DNA from: Methylobacterium sp. J-088
GTDB lineage: Bacteria; Pseudomonadota; Alphaproteobacteria; Rhizobiales; Beijerinckiaceae
NCBI RefSeq assembly: GCF_022829295.1
Contig: NZ_JAKSYH010000031.1
Location: 1-64,000 of the forward strand
Reading direction: 5' to 3'
DNA: 64,000 bases
In this document: positions 7,684 to 16,636 of the stretch, one piece after another
Layout of the letters: the number at the start of each line of letters is the position of its first letter
How positions within the stretch are numbered: the first letter of the stretch is position 1
Program-made: the position numbers and the translations under genes
The notes under the pieces: model-generated
Told to the model about the DNA's origin: nothing
Seen by the model: the letters and a program-made list of their open reading frames with translations, nothing else
Databases searched by the model: none

Positions 7684-10600
7684 TCAAGGTTGAGCTTCGG
7701 CGGGTGCAGGCGGCTGGGCGGTTCCCTCACCGAGGATCCGCGCCCGGCGCGCCGCCTCCTCGGCGGCAGCTTTCTCCGCGGCGGCCTTGTCGGCGGCGGC
7801 CTTGTCGGCGGCGGCCTTGAGGGCCGCCGCGCGGGCCTTGTCCATCTCGATCCGGGCGCGGCGGCGCTGCCGCTCCACCTGATCGGCCTCCGTCAGCTCG
7901 ATCGTCTCCAGCTCGCGCTGGAGCACGAAGGCGGCGAGCCCGTTCGACAGGGCGCCGACATCGAGCACCTGGTCGGGGGCCGCGAGCGGTCCCGCGAGGC
8001 CGAGCTGGATCGTCGACGATCCGGTGCTCCAGCCCCGGGGCACCGGACCGCCGGTCAACGTCCCCCGGGCGTCGAGGCGGGCGTTGCGCAGGTCGTAGCC
8101 GATCGTGCCGGCCCAGCGGGCGGACCCGAAATCGATGTCGTACGGGCCAGCCCGCAGGATCCCGCCCACGATCGTGGCGGCGGCGCGCGCGGGACCGGTG
8201 GCCTGGGCCGCCGCCTTGCCGAGTTCCTCCGCGACAAGGGCCTGCAGGCGCCCCTCACGCAGCGGGTCATCGATCTCCACTGCCCGGGCGAGCGCGCGCC
8301 CTGGCGCCCCCGGATCGGCCGCCGGGATGCGCAGGTCCTTGAGGATCAGCGTGCCGCTGCCCGAGAGCCCGTCGCCGAGGCCCGGGAGCGTCTCGGCGGC
8401 GGTCGAGAAGCGCAGATCCGCATCCAGACGGCCGCCGATCGGGCCGCCGCCGAGCCCGGCGATCGCCACATCCGCCAGGCTGCCGGAACCCGAGAGCGCC
8501 GCGCCGGCGCCCGCCCGGGTGATCGTGGCCGATCCCGCGATCCGCCCCCCACCGAGCTTGGCCGTCAGGTCGCGGAGGGTCAGGCTGGCTTCCGACAGGC
8601 CCAGCGCGACGGTGGCGTCGGTCGCCGCGAGACCGCGGCCGAGATCGAGCTTGGCGATGCGCGTATCGAGGGTGATGGCCGGGGGATGGCCCGGCGGCCC
8701 GAACCGCCCGTTCTCCTGCACCGGGAGCACGAGCGCGGCCGCCACCTGGGGCAGCGACAACCGATCGAGGGTAAGGCGTCCGCTCAGGGCGCCGCCGGGC
8801 GCGCGCATCAGCGTTCCGTTGACAGCGGATCCCGCGATCTGCCCGGTCAGCGCCGCGCTGCTGGCGCCCACCTCCTGGGACAGCGTGACGGTCAGGTCGG
8901 CAGGCCAGGCGCCGGGCTGCAGGCTCGCGGCCCCGGCCAGCGTCAGGAACGGCGCGAGGTCGGCCGTTTCGGCCCGGAGCGCGCCCCCGGTCGGCAGCGC
9001 GTCCGCGCCGATGAGGATCGGCCGGCCCGTCGCGATCCGTAACCCCGCCACCGTCCCGTCGGCCGTGATCGCGAGGGCGGACTCCTCCGGCCGCTCGGCG
9101 CTCAAGCGCAGCTCGGCGGGCCGCTGGAGGCCCGGGATATCCGCCCGCCCGAACCATGTGCCGGCCCGGGCGGCGCTCAAGGCGGCGGTGCCGCCCTCGA
9201 TCCGCGCCCCGCGGCTCGCCAGCGTCAGGTCGAGGGTGCCGCCGCCCGCGTTGCCCTTCGCCTGCGTGCGCAGCGCCCCGGCGGTGCCCTCCCGGTCGAG
9301 GGTGACGGCGAGGTCGAGGGGCGCGTCCTTCAGGAACGGCGGCAGCAGGCGCAGCTCGCCGACCCAGACCCGTTCGAGCAGGCCGAGCAGCGGCGCCGCC
9401 ACCGGGGCCTTCAGGCGGCCCGAGACGCGCCCGGTCCCATCCGCGCCGATCCGGCCGGACAGCGTGGCGCTCGCCCCCGCGAGATCGGTCACCGCGAGAC
9501 TGTCGACCACGACGCTGGCGCCGTCCGTCTGGATGCTGGCCGCAATGGTGCCGTTGCCGGATCCGACGGTCCCGAAGCGAACGTCCCGAGCCTCCAAGGT
9601 CAGGGCGAGATCGAGGTCGCGCAGGGTCCCGAGCGTCGTCCCGAGGGGCGGCAGGGCCGCGATGTCGATGCCGTTCGCCCGGATCTGCGCATCGAACCGA
9701 CCCCGGACCCCGTCCTCAGCGGCGGTGTAGCGCGCGTTCCCGGTGATCCGGGCGGGGCCGAGCCCGACGCGCAGGTTGCGCAGGGATAGGCTCGCGGGAT
9801 CGGCGGACAGATCGGCCGCGGCTTCGATCCGGCGTCCGTCGAGCAGCGCGGTCAACGGCCCCTCCACGCCGAGGCGGCGCAGATAGCGGCCCAGCGCATC
9901 CGAATCGGGCGCGACGAGCGCCACCGGGCCGGTCAGGCGGAACGGCGCCGTTTCGACCTGCCCGCTCACGCTGAGGGTCGAGTCCGCCGGGCCGGTGACT
10001 GAGAGGCGGCGCAGCAGCAGGCCGCCGGCCCGCTCCACGGTGCCGGTCAGCGCGAGGTTCGACAATTCGTCGCCCCCGAGCACGGCGCTGCCCACCGAAA
10101 GGTCGAGGTCGATCATTGCCGGCAGTGCGCCGCCCCAATTGGGCAGGCCGCGGGCGATCAGGTTCTGGCCCTCGGTCGAGGTCAGGAAGGCGTCGAGGTC
10201 GAGGCGACGGGCTTCCAGGCTCAGGCCGGCGCGCCATTGGCGCAGGTCGAGCCGGCCGGTGCCTCCGAGCCGCAGGGTCCGCCCGCCGGGATCGATCGCG
10301 AGATCCACCCCCTCGAACCGCACCTGCGCGCCCCGGGCCTTGAAGGCGCCGCTCAAGGAGAACGGCAGGTAGGCGCCCGCGACCTGGGTGGGCGGGCCGA
10401 CCACAAGGCGGGCGGTACCCTCGGACTCCACCTGAACAGCCCCGCCGCTCTCCTGGGGGGCAAGGCCGAACCGCGCGTCCGCCTCGAACCGGGGGTGAGC
10501 ATCGCCGCCGCCCGAGATCTTCACGGCGACCCGCCCGTCCGGCCCCGGCGTGCCGCTGACAGCCCGGAACGGCACGCCGCCGCTCGTGCCCTCCACGCGC

Positions 10601-11127
10601 CACGGCCCGACGAGGGCCGGGGCCTGCAGGGTCAGATCCTGAGCGTAGAACTGATCGGTCCGGCCGGTCGCCGGGACCTGGGTGGTGACGAGGAATTGCT
10701 GGACGTGCAGCGCCTCGATCGCGAAATCGCGACCACGCAGGGATTCGCCGAGATCGGCCGGCAGCTTCAGGGCGTCGGGGCCGGCGAGCGGGAGCCTGAT
10801 CTCGGCCCGGCCGACCCGGGTTTCGGTGAAGCGGAACTCGCCCTTCAGAAGCGGCGCCAGTGCGATCTCGGCCTTGACGAACCGGGCGTCGAGGCTCGGG
10901 CGCTCCGGATCGGTCCCGAGATGCAGGCGGTCGATGCGCAGCCGCGGCGAGGGCAGGAGCCGAACCTCGATCCGCCCGTCGGTCCGGGCCGGGACGCCGA
11001 GCGATTGGGCGATCGCCCGATCGACCAGGGCGCGGTGGGCCTGCCAATCCACGAAGGGTGGGACGGCCAGCGCCGCCACGAGAACCAGGATGACGGCGCC
11101 CGCCAGCGCGGTCAGAAGATCACGCAC
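7684..11127 (-). CDS. AsmA family protein
   Basis: AsmA-like proteins are bridge-like lipid-handling or envelope-assembly proteins anchored in the inner membrane and extending into the periplasm. The 1147-residue product starts with one membrane anchor (LLTALAGAVILVLVAALAVPPFVDW) followed by the AsmA N-terminal signature with LPSPRLRIDRLHLG. It continues as a long repetitive beta-strand region and ends in an AsmA_2-like segment. A charged Ala/Lys/Asp tail follows, and a short Pro-rich end. A GTG at 11127 behind GGGAACG is preferred; an upstream in-frame start would add about 25 residues unrelated to a signal anchor. The gene is monocistronic. Confidence 0.88.
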   Translation of the reverse strand: MRDLLTALAGAVILVLVAALAVPPFVDWQAHRALVDRAIAQSLGVPARTDGRIEVRLLPSPRLRIDRLHLGTDPERPSLDARFVKAEIALAPLLKGEFRFTETRVGRAEIRLPLAGPDALKLPADLGESLRGRDFAIEALHVQQFLVTTQVPATGRTDQFYAQDLTLQAPALVGPWRVEGTSGGVPFRAVSGTPGPDGRVAVKISGGGDAHPRFEADARFGLAPQESGGAVQVESEGTARLVVGPPTQVAGAYLPFSLSGAFKARGAQVRFEGVDLAIDPGGRTLRLGGTGRLDLRQWRAGLSLEARRLDLDAFLTSTEGQNLIARGLPNWGGALPAMIDLDLSVGSAVLGGDELSNLALTGTVERAGGLLLRRLSVTGPADSTLSVSGQVETAPFRLTGPVALVAPDSDALGRYLRRLGVEGPLTALLDGRRIEAAADLSADPASLSLRNLRVGLGPARITGNARYTAAEDGVRGRFDAQIRANGIDIAALPPLGTTLGTLRDLDLALTLEARDVRFGTVGSGNGTIAASIQTDGASVVVDSLAVTDLAGASATLSGRIGADGTGRVSGRLKAPVAAPLLGLLERVWVGELRLLPPFLKDAPLDLAVTLDREGTAGALRTQAKGNAGGGTLDLTLASRGARIEGGTAALSAARAGTWFGRADIPGLQRPAELRLSAERPEESALAITADGTVAGLRIATGRPILIGADALPTGGALRAETADLAPFLTLAGAASLQPGAWPADLTVTLSQEVGASSAALTGQIAGSAVNGTLMRAPGGALSGRLTLDRLSLPQVAAALVLPVQENGRFGPPGHPPAITLDTRIAKLDLGRGLAATDATVALGLSEASLTLRDLTAKLGGGRIAGSATITRAGAGAALSGSGSLADVAIAGLGGGPIGGRLDADLRFSTAAETLPGLGDGLSGSGTLILKDLRIPAADPGAPGRALARAVEIDDPLREGRLQALVAEELGKAAAQATGPARAAATIVGGILRAGPYDIDFGSARWAGTIGYDLRNARLDARGTLTGGPVPRGWSTGSSTIQLGLAGPLAAPDQVLDVGALSNGLAAFVLQRELETIELTEADQVERQRRRARIEMDKARAAALKAAADKAAADKAAAEKAAAEEAARRARILGEGTAQPPAPAEAQP
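7781..7820. repeat. Coding tandem repeat in AsmA C-terminus
   Basis: A 15-base unit beginning GCGGCCTTGTCGGCG is present in about two and two-thirds copies. On the minus strand it encodes the AADKAAADKA part of the Ala/Lys-rich tail of the AsmA protein. Such arrays can change length by slippage without shifting the frame. Confidence 0.7.
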
Positions 11128-11535
11128 CGTTCCCGTTCCGCACTCGTGTCCGCGCGGGCAAACACCATAGCGATGTCGCCCCCCGCGTGCCCCCGCGGGC
11201 AAACCGCAACGGCCTTAGCACGATAAGGGGCCGGGGGCGCCAGCGCGGGATCTACGCGGTTGGAGACCCTGTCGCGCTGACGCGACCTACCTGTCCGCGG
11301 GGATGGAATGTTCATCGCTGAAAAAGAGAGGGTATGATTTACCTACCGATGTTGTTAAAAATTCAAGCTTTGGGATGAATCATCATACGGCGAAAGGCCT
11401 TAGATCCGGTATAAAGATCTAGTATGCTTGATGGGAAATTCGCAAAAGTTGTCAACTTGCCGCGAGGTGCGCAACGGGTTCGCCGCCAGGATGTTTGATG
11501 CCCGCCAAACAGGCACGTCGGCACAGGAAAACATC
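11128..11535. other. Intergenic region, AsmA / His-rich gene
   Basis: This 408-base divergent gap contains an AT-rich stretch (about 11325-11440) suitable for promoters, and two near-identical CCGCGNGGGCAAAC segments around 11150 and 11200. No EcfG-type site or convincing small gene was found. An upstream in-frame start for the His-rich gene at 11428 has no supporting ribosome site. Confidence 0.5.
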
Positions 11536-11733
11536 ATGCCCCAGAAGGCTCATACCGAGGCTGCCGAGCACCACGAGAAGGCCGCCAAGTCGCATCGCGC
11601 AGCCGCCGAGCATCATGGCAAGGGCGACCACGCGGCAGGCCACAAGCACTCCACGGAAGCGCACGGCCACGCGGACAAGGCCAAGGAGCATTCGACCAAG
11701 GCGCATGGCAAGAGCGCCGAGAACCACAAGTAA
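11536..11733 (+). CDS. Histidine-rich small protein, 65 aa
   Basis: This hydrophilic protein consists of short Ala/His/Lys-rich repeats (AEHHEKAAKSHRAAAEHHGKG) with 14 histidines in 65 residues and no hydrophobic segment. It resembles conserved small proteins widespread in Methylobacterium and Bradyrhizobium, whose function is unknown to me. Metal binding or a stress-protective (LEA-like) role is plausible but inferred from composition only. The ATG at 11536 follows a CAGGAA ribosome site. A strong hairpin follows the stop codon. Confidence 0.75.
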   Translation: MPQKAHTEAAEHHEKAAKSHRAAAEHHGKGDHAAGHKHSTEAHGHADKAKEHSTKAHGKSAENHK

Positions 11734-11755
11734 GAAGCCGTTTCCGGGTCCGGCT

Positions 11756-11775
11756 CCCGCCCGAGGTCGGGCGGG
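11756..11775 (+). terminator. GC-rich hairpin after His-rich gene
   Basis: Nine-base perfect arms CCCGCCCGA and TCGGGCGGG lie 23 bases after the stop codon. The structure can extend outward through imperfect TCCGG/CCGGA pairing. It lacks a U-tract, so intrinsic termination is uncertain. Confidence 0.5.
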
Positions 11776-12031
11776 GGTGGGATCCGGAACCCTTCGCCAG
11801 CGGGGCTGATCGGGACTTCGTTACGTCCCTCGCCGCGCCGGACGTAAGTGCCGTCTCGGGTACCCGGTTGGCAGCCGTTCGAACACTTGCGGACCGAGCT
11901 CGGCCCAGCGCTCAGGGTGCGCGGCGACGCCGCTGCCGACGGGCGAGGTCCACCACCCCGCCCAACACCCTCCGGTCGCATTCCCCCCGAACCACCTCGA
12001 CGCCGTTCGCGATTTGGTCCAGGGAAGCAGG

Positions 12032-14398
12032 ATGCAGAACCACCCGCATGCGCAGCCCGCCGGGGACGGCGCTCCGTCCTCCTCCATCGCCGCCCGCGCC
12101 ATGGGCGCGCTCCGCCGCGACGCCGCCTCGTATCTCGAAGGCCTCAACCCCGAGCAGCGGCGCGCCGTCGAGACCACGGAGGGCCCCATCCTCGTGCTGG
12201 CCGGCGCCGGCACCGGCAAGACCCGGGTGCTGACCACCCGCATCGCCCACCTGATCTCCACCAACCGGGCGCGACCGTTCGACATCCTGGCGGTGACCTT
12301 CACCAACAAGGCCGCCCGGGAGATGAAGCACCGGATCGGTGCGCTGATCGGCCCCGCCGGCGAGGGCATGCCCTGGCTCGGCACCTTCCACGCCATCGGC
12401 ACCAAGATCCTGCGCCGCCACGCCGAAATGGTCGGGCTCAAATCGGATTTCACCATCCTGGGCACCGACGACCAGCTCCGGCTGATGAAGCAGGTGATCG
12501 CCGACCAGAACGTCGACGAGAAGCGCTGGCCCGCGCGCGCCCTGTCCCACGCCATCGACGGCTGGAAGAACCGCGGCCTCTCCCCCGAGCAGGTGCCGCC
12601 CGGCGAGGCCTCGGCCTTCGCGTTCGGCAAGGGTGGTACGCTCTACACCGCCTATCAGGCCCGGCTCGCGACGCTGAACGCCGTCGATTTCGGCGATCTC
12701 TTGCTGCTCTGCCTCAAGCTCTGGCGCGAGAACCCGGATGTGCTCGCCAACTACCAGGACAGGTTCCGCTACATCCTGGTCGACGAGTATCAGGACACCA
12801 ACGTCGCCCAGTACCTGTGGCTGAGATTGCTGGCGCAAAACCGGAAGAACATCGCTTGCGTGGGTGACGACGACCAGTCGATCTACGGCTGGCGCGGCGC
12901 CGAGGTCGACAACATCCTGCGCTTCGAGCACGACTTCCCCGGTGCCGTGGTGGTGCGGCTGGAGCGCAACTACCGCTCCACCGGCCACATCCTGGCCGCC
13001 GCCTCCGGGTTGATCGCCAAGAACGAGAGCCGCCTCGGCAAGACCCTGCGCACCGACGACGAGCCCGGCGAGCGCGTCACCGTGACGGGCGCCTGGGATT
13101 CGGAAGAGGAGGCGCGGATGCTCGCCGAATCGATCGAATCCCTGCAGGCCAAGCAGCACGCCTTGTCGGAGATCGCCGTTCTGGTGCGGATCTCCGCGCA
13201 GATGCGCGAGATCGAGGACCGGTTCGTCCAGCTCGGCCTGCCCTATCGGGTTATCGGCGGCCCCCGCTTCTACGAGCGGGCCGAGATCCGCGACGCGCTG
13301 GCGTATCTACGGGCCACCGTGAATGTCAGCGACGACCTCGCCTTCGAGCGGATCGTCAACACGCCCAAGCGCGGCCTCGGCGACGCCACGCTCCAGCAGC
13401 TCCACACCTACGGCCGGGCCAACCGCCTGCCCCTGCGGATCGCCGCCGAGCGCCTGTGCGAGACCGACGAGTTGAAGCCCCGGGTCCGCTCGACCGTGCG
13501 GGCGCTCACCGAGAGCTTTTCCCGCTGGGCGCGGCTCGTGGAATCGCAGCCGCACAGCGAGGTCGCGCAGACCATCCTGGAGGAATCCGGCTACACCGAG
13601 ATGTGGCAGAAGGACCGCTCGGCCGACGCCGCAGGCCGCCTGGAGAACCTGAAGGAATTCGTCCGCTCGATGGAGGAGTTCCCCGACATGGCGGCGTTTC
13701 TCGAGCACGTTTCCCTGGTGATGGAAGCCTCCGAGACCGAGGGCGCCGACCGCGTCTCCCTGATGACGCTCCACGCCGCCAAGGGGCTCGAATTCGACAC
13801 CGTGTTCCTCCCCGGCTGGGAGGACGGCTTGTTCCCGAGCCAGCGGGCGCTGGACGAGAGCGGGCGCGCGGGCCTGGAGGAGGAGCGGCGGCTCGCCCAT
13901 GTCGGGCTGACCCGGGCGCGCAAGCGGGCGAAACTGTCCTTCGCGGTCAACCGGCGGATCCACGGGCTGTGGTCCTCGACCATCCCGTCCCGGTTCATCG
14001 ACGAATTGCCCGAATCCGCGGTCGACGTGGTCGAGGCCCCGGCCCATTTCTCGGCCGGTGCCTCGCGGTTCGACCGCAACCCGACGCCGTTCGGATCGAG
14101 CTACGGCACGCCGGGCTGGCAGCGGGCGCAGGCCAATACGGCGCCTCAGGGCGGTCGCGGCTTCGGTTCGGCACCGGGCGGGCGATCCGGCGGACATGCC
14201 GGCGGCCCCCGCCAGATCGAGGGCGAGCTGATCGCCAAATCGACCGGTGCGCCGTCCGCGTTCGAGGGGGGCCAGCGGGTCTTCCACACCAAGTTCGGCC
14301 CAGGAACGATCGCCGGCGTGGATGGTAATAAGCTGACCGTTGACTTCGACAAGGCCGGCCGGAAAATGGTCCTCGACAGCTTCATCCAGGCCGGGTGA
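12032..14398 (+). CDS. uvrD: ATP-dependent DNA helicase UvrD/PcrA
   Basis: This superfamily 1A 3'-5' helicase acts in nucleotide-excision and mismatch repair and in clearing recombination intermediates. The 788-residue protein has Walker A AGAGTGKT (about 57-64), the motif Ia segment TFTNKAAREM, the DEYQD box (about 251), QSIYGWRGA, NYRSTG, and the motif V/VI region TLHAAKGLEFD and VGLTRARKR. The C-terminus carries a Tudor-like domain (QRVFHTKFGPGTIAGV) typical of PcrA. The ATG at 12032 follows AGGGA; an in-frame TTG 18 bases upstream is weaker. It appears to be transcribed alone. Confidence 0.95.
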   Translation: MQNHPHAQPAGDGAPSSSIAARAMGALRRDAASYLEGLNPEQRRAVETTEGPILVLAGAGTGKTRVLTTRIAHLISTNRARPFDILAVTFTNKAAREMKHRIGALIGPAGEGMPWLGTFHAIGTKILRRHAEMVGLKSDFTILGTDDQLRLMKQVIADQNVDEKRWPARALSHAIDGWKNRGLSPEQVPPGEASAFAFGKGGTLYTAYQARLATLNAVDFGDLLLLCLKLWRENPDVLANYQDRFRYILVDEYQDTNVAQYLWLRLLAQNRKNIACVGDDDQSIYGWRGAEVDNILRFEHDFPGAVVVRLERNYRSTGHILAAASGLIAKNESRLGKTLRTDDEPGERVTVTGAWDSEEEARMLAESIESLQAKQHALSEIAVLVRISAQMREIEDRFVQLGLPYRVIGGPRFYERAEIRDALAYLRATVNVSDDLAFERIVNTPKRGLGDATLQQLHTYGRANRLPLRIAAERLCETDELKPRVRSTVRALTESFSRWARLVESQPHSEVAQTILEESGYTEMWQKDRSADAAGRLENLKEFVRSMEEFPDMAAFLEHVSLVMEASETEGADRVSLMTLHAAKGLEFDTVFLPGWEDGLFPSQRALDESGRAGLEEERRLAHVGLTRARKRAKLSFAVNRRIHGLWSSTIPSRFIDELPESAVDVVEAPAHFSAGASRFDRNPTPFGSSYGTPGWQRAQANTAPQGGRGFGSAPGGRSGGHAGGPRQIEGELIAKSTGAPSAFEGGQRVFHTKFGPGTIAGVDGNKLTVDFDKAGRKMVLDSFIQAG

Positions 14399-14830
14399 GG
14401 CAGGTCCCGCCGACCAAGCCCGGACGTTTCAGGGCGGCAGGGTCGGCCGGCTTCGCCCCCGCGGGCGGGGAGGTATCGTGATCGTGCCGGATGTGGCGTC
14501 TTCGCGTCTTCCCAATTCCGAGCCTCTCGTCGAGCCTGATGCATCCGTGCAAGCCCCACGACTTTTTCGCGGCGGCCGAGTCTACCGTCACCCCCTGGTC
14601 GCACCCTGTGCGCAATCGTGGAGCACGAATCACGCTGGTGCGACAGTTGCATCACGTATTCGGCCGCGCGCGGCATGTCGTGACGCTCTCCACAGGCGGA
14701 CGCGCGCGGTGCGGAACCTTTGGGAAGGGGCCCGTATTAGTTCCGCGATAGACGTTGATCCGGGAGCAAGCAGGTAAACGGCAGTTCAAAAACAGATCCA
14801 GGTTGGCAAGTCCCGTTGGAGTGTACATCC
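14399..14830. other. Intergenic region upstream of phoH
   Basis: This 432-base gap has no credible gene. It contains an inverted repeat GCGGAAC (14711-14717) / GTTCCGC (14740-14746), about 85 bases before the PhoH start. This may be an operator or part of the promoter. No known regulator site was recognised. Confidence 0.4.
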
Positions 14831-15547
14831 ATGAAGAGACGCCGCGCACGACTTGAACTGGTTGAAGACCGCACGTCCCGCATTCACCGCACACGCTTCG
14901 ACGAAGAACGCAACCTCGCTCCCATCCAGCCCCTCACCGAACGCCAAGCCGAGTATCTCGACGCCCTCGCGCGCTCCCCGCAGGTCATCGTCCTCGGGCC
15001 GGCCGGCACCGGCAAGACCTTCATCGCCGGTACCCGTGCCGCGGATCAGCTCCGCCAGCGCCGCATCTCCAAAGTCGTCATCACCCGCCCGAACGTGCCC
15101 TCGGGCCGCTCCCTCGGGTTCTTCCCTGGAACCCTCGAGGAGAAGATCGCGCCCTGGGTCGCCCCGCTGACCGAGGCCATGAAGGAACGCATGGGCGCCG
15201 CAGCCTTCGAGATCGCCCTCAAGACCGGCGACATCGAGATCGTCCCGTTCGAGGTGATGCGCGGGCGCACCTTCAAGAACTGCCTCGTGATCCTCGACGA
15301 GGCGCAGAACACCACAGTCAACGAGATCAAGATGTTCCTGACCCGGATCGGCGACGATTGCCAGGTCATCATCAACGGAGACATCTCGCAGACCGATCTG
15401 CGCGAGACGTCTGGCCTGCGCACCGTGATGCATCTTGTCAAAAGCCGGATGATGCCGATACCGGTGGTTGAGTTTACGCGAAACGACATCGTACGATCCG
15501 GCATCTGCGCCGAATGGGTCAAGGCGTTCGAGGAAACGAATCTCTAA
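14831..15547 (+). CDS. PhoH family ATPase
   Basis: PhoH-like proteins are cytoplasmic RecA-fold ATPases associated with RNA metabolism and, in some bacteria, phosphate starvation. The 238-residue product has Walker A GPAGTGKT (about 56-63), the family segment VVITRPNVPSGRSLGFFPGTLEEK, Walker B CLVILDEAQN and the following NGDISQTDL. It lacks the KH domain of the longer PhoL type and corresponds to the short PhoH class. The ATG at 14831 follows GGAG; an in-frame TTG at 14816 overlaps that site and is rejected. Confidence 0.9.
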   Translation: MKRRRARLELVEDRTSRIHRTRFDEERNLAPIQPLTERQAEYLDALARSPQVIVLGPAGTGKTFIAGTRAADQLRQRRISKVVITRPNVPSGRSLGFFPGTLEEKIAPWVAPLTEAMKERMGAAAFEIALKTGDIEIVPFEVMRGRTFKNCLVILDEAQNTTVNEIKMFLTRIGDDCQVIINGDISQTDLRETSGLRTVMHLVKSRMMPIPVVEFTRNDIVRSGICAEWVKAFEETNL

Positions 15548-15680
15548 CTCGGAAGTTGATGGCGGCGGGTCCTCGACGGCCCGCCGTGCCGTCCCGCGGC
15601 ACGAGACGACTCTCCGTACCTCCCGTCCGGGAGGATGAACCGGGCGCCATACCCGGCCATCAGAGAATTGGAGTCTCCTC

Positions 15681-15911
15681 GTGAGGAAACTGACCTTCGC
15701 CTTCGCCGTCCTGGCTTCGCTGGGTGGTGCTGCCCTCGTCCAGCCCGCCTCCGCGGCCCCCGCCATGCCGGGCGCCGTCACGACGTCCGATGCCGTCACC
15801 CAGGTCCGGATGACGCCCATGGAGCGGCGCATGACGCACCGCCGCATGATGCGCCACCACATGCGTCGGCGGATGATGCAACACCGCATGCACCGTATGC
15901 ACCGCATGTAA
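15681..15911 (+). CDS. Secreted Met/Arg/His-rich peptide, 76 aa
   Basis: A Sec signal peptide (RKLTFAFAVLASLGGAALVQPASA, cut near residue 26) leads to a short linker and then an unusual tail from Met44. The last 33 residues contain 11 Met, 11 Arg and 6 His, in runs such as MRRRMMQHRMHRMHRM. The GTG start at 15681 has GGAG ten bases before it. No family is recognised. The periplasmic location and the sulfur and imidazole ligands suggest soft-metal (Cu/Ag) binding, but membrane or nucleic-acid interaction through arginine is equally open. Confidence 0.7.
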   Translation: MRKLTFAFAVLASLGGAALVQPASAAPAMPGAVTTSDAVTQVRMTPMERRMTHRRMMRHHMRRRMMQHRMHRMHRM

Positions 15912-15919
15912 TTCTGTTA

Positions 15920-15949
15920 CGGAGCGGGGCCCGATCCGGCCCTGCTCCG
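15920..15949 (+). terminator. Hairpin after Met/Arg/His peptide gene
   Basis: Twelve-base arms (15920-15931 and 15938-15949) pair with one G-U wobble around a CGATCC loop, nine bases after the stop codon. No strong U-run follows. It probably serves as a terminator or as 3'-end protection. Confidence 0.5.
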
Positions 15950-16057
15950 CTTCCTGCGATCCGGGCGTTGCCCGGCTCTTCGAAGATTCCTATCTCGTGC
16001 TCTGGAATCGTGCCGTCAGGCGGCCGTCGCGGCAGCCGGCCGATCCGGGAGACCAGG

Positions 16058-16342
16058 ATGCCCCCCTCCAATCGCCTGTTTGACGACCTCGCCCGCCTGA
16101 TGACCGACGCGGCCGGCGCCGCGCAGGGGGTGCGCCGCGAGGCCGAGACCGTGGCCCGGGCCCAGCTCGAACGCGTCATCCGCGATCTCGACATCGCCTC
16201 GCGCGAAGAGCTCGACGTGCTTCGCGATCTCGTAACCAGCCTGCAGACGCAGAACACGGCTCTCACGGCCCGCGTCGCGGCCCTGGAGGCGAAATCCGGC
16301 GCCGCTGCTGCGGGTGCGGCGGGCCTGAGCGAGGTGGTCTGA
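16058..16342 (+). CDS. UbiK/BMFP accessory factor
   Basis: The 94-residue protein matches the BMFP/UbiK (YqiC) family. It opens with NRLFDDLARLMTDAAGAAQGVRREAE, continues through an amphipathic helix, and ends in a coiled coil (DVLRDLVTSLQTQNTALTARVAALEAK) and a short tail. In Enterobacteria UbiK trimers assist ubiquinone assembly at the membrane; that role is assumed here. The ATG at 16058 follows CCAGG. The gene stands alone between the secreted peptide gene and ybjN. Confidence 0.8.
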   Translation: MPPSNRLFDDLARLMTDAAGAAQGVRREAETVARAQLERVIRDLDIASREELDVLRDLVTSLQTQNTALTARVAALEAKSGAAAAGAAGLSEVV

Positions 16343-16636
16343 GTCCGCGCGGCAACGCCCGGAGCTTTTACACAGGAAGCCGCGGCGACGATCCGGTTTC
16401 CTGTTCACTGCTAAGGGCCCGCACTTTGTGTCGCGAGTCAGGGCCGGTCTATAGTCGGGCAGTGGGTGATTCGAGCGCTGCGGGGCGATGTCCGCGGAGC
16501 TTCGACAGTCGATCGCATCACCACCGGCGCAGATCTGCCGGCTGTTCCAGGTCTCGGAGTGTTCTCGGCACTCCGGTTTCGCATCACCGCTCACGACGGA
16601 CCGGACTTTTCGTCCGGGCCGTCATTTTGGATCGTC

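Noticed and set aside
5370..7730. A 786-codon minus-strand open frame opposite oligopeptidase B
   Set aside because: The plus-strand frame carries a full catalytic triad and family motifs; the opposite frame has only codon-bias composition.
11968..12031. Upstream extension of uvrD to 12014 (TTG)
   Set aside because: The ATG at 12032 has a better ribosome site, and the extra six residues match nothing in the family.
14713..14737. GGAAC-type EcfG promoter before phoH
   Set aside because: The spacing to the nearest CGT-like box is 15 and the box reads CGTA, too far from consensus.
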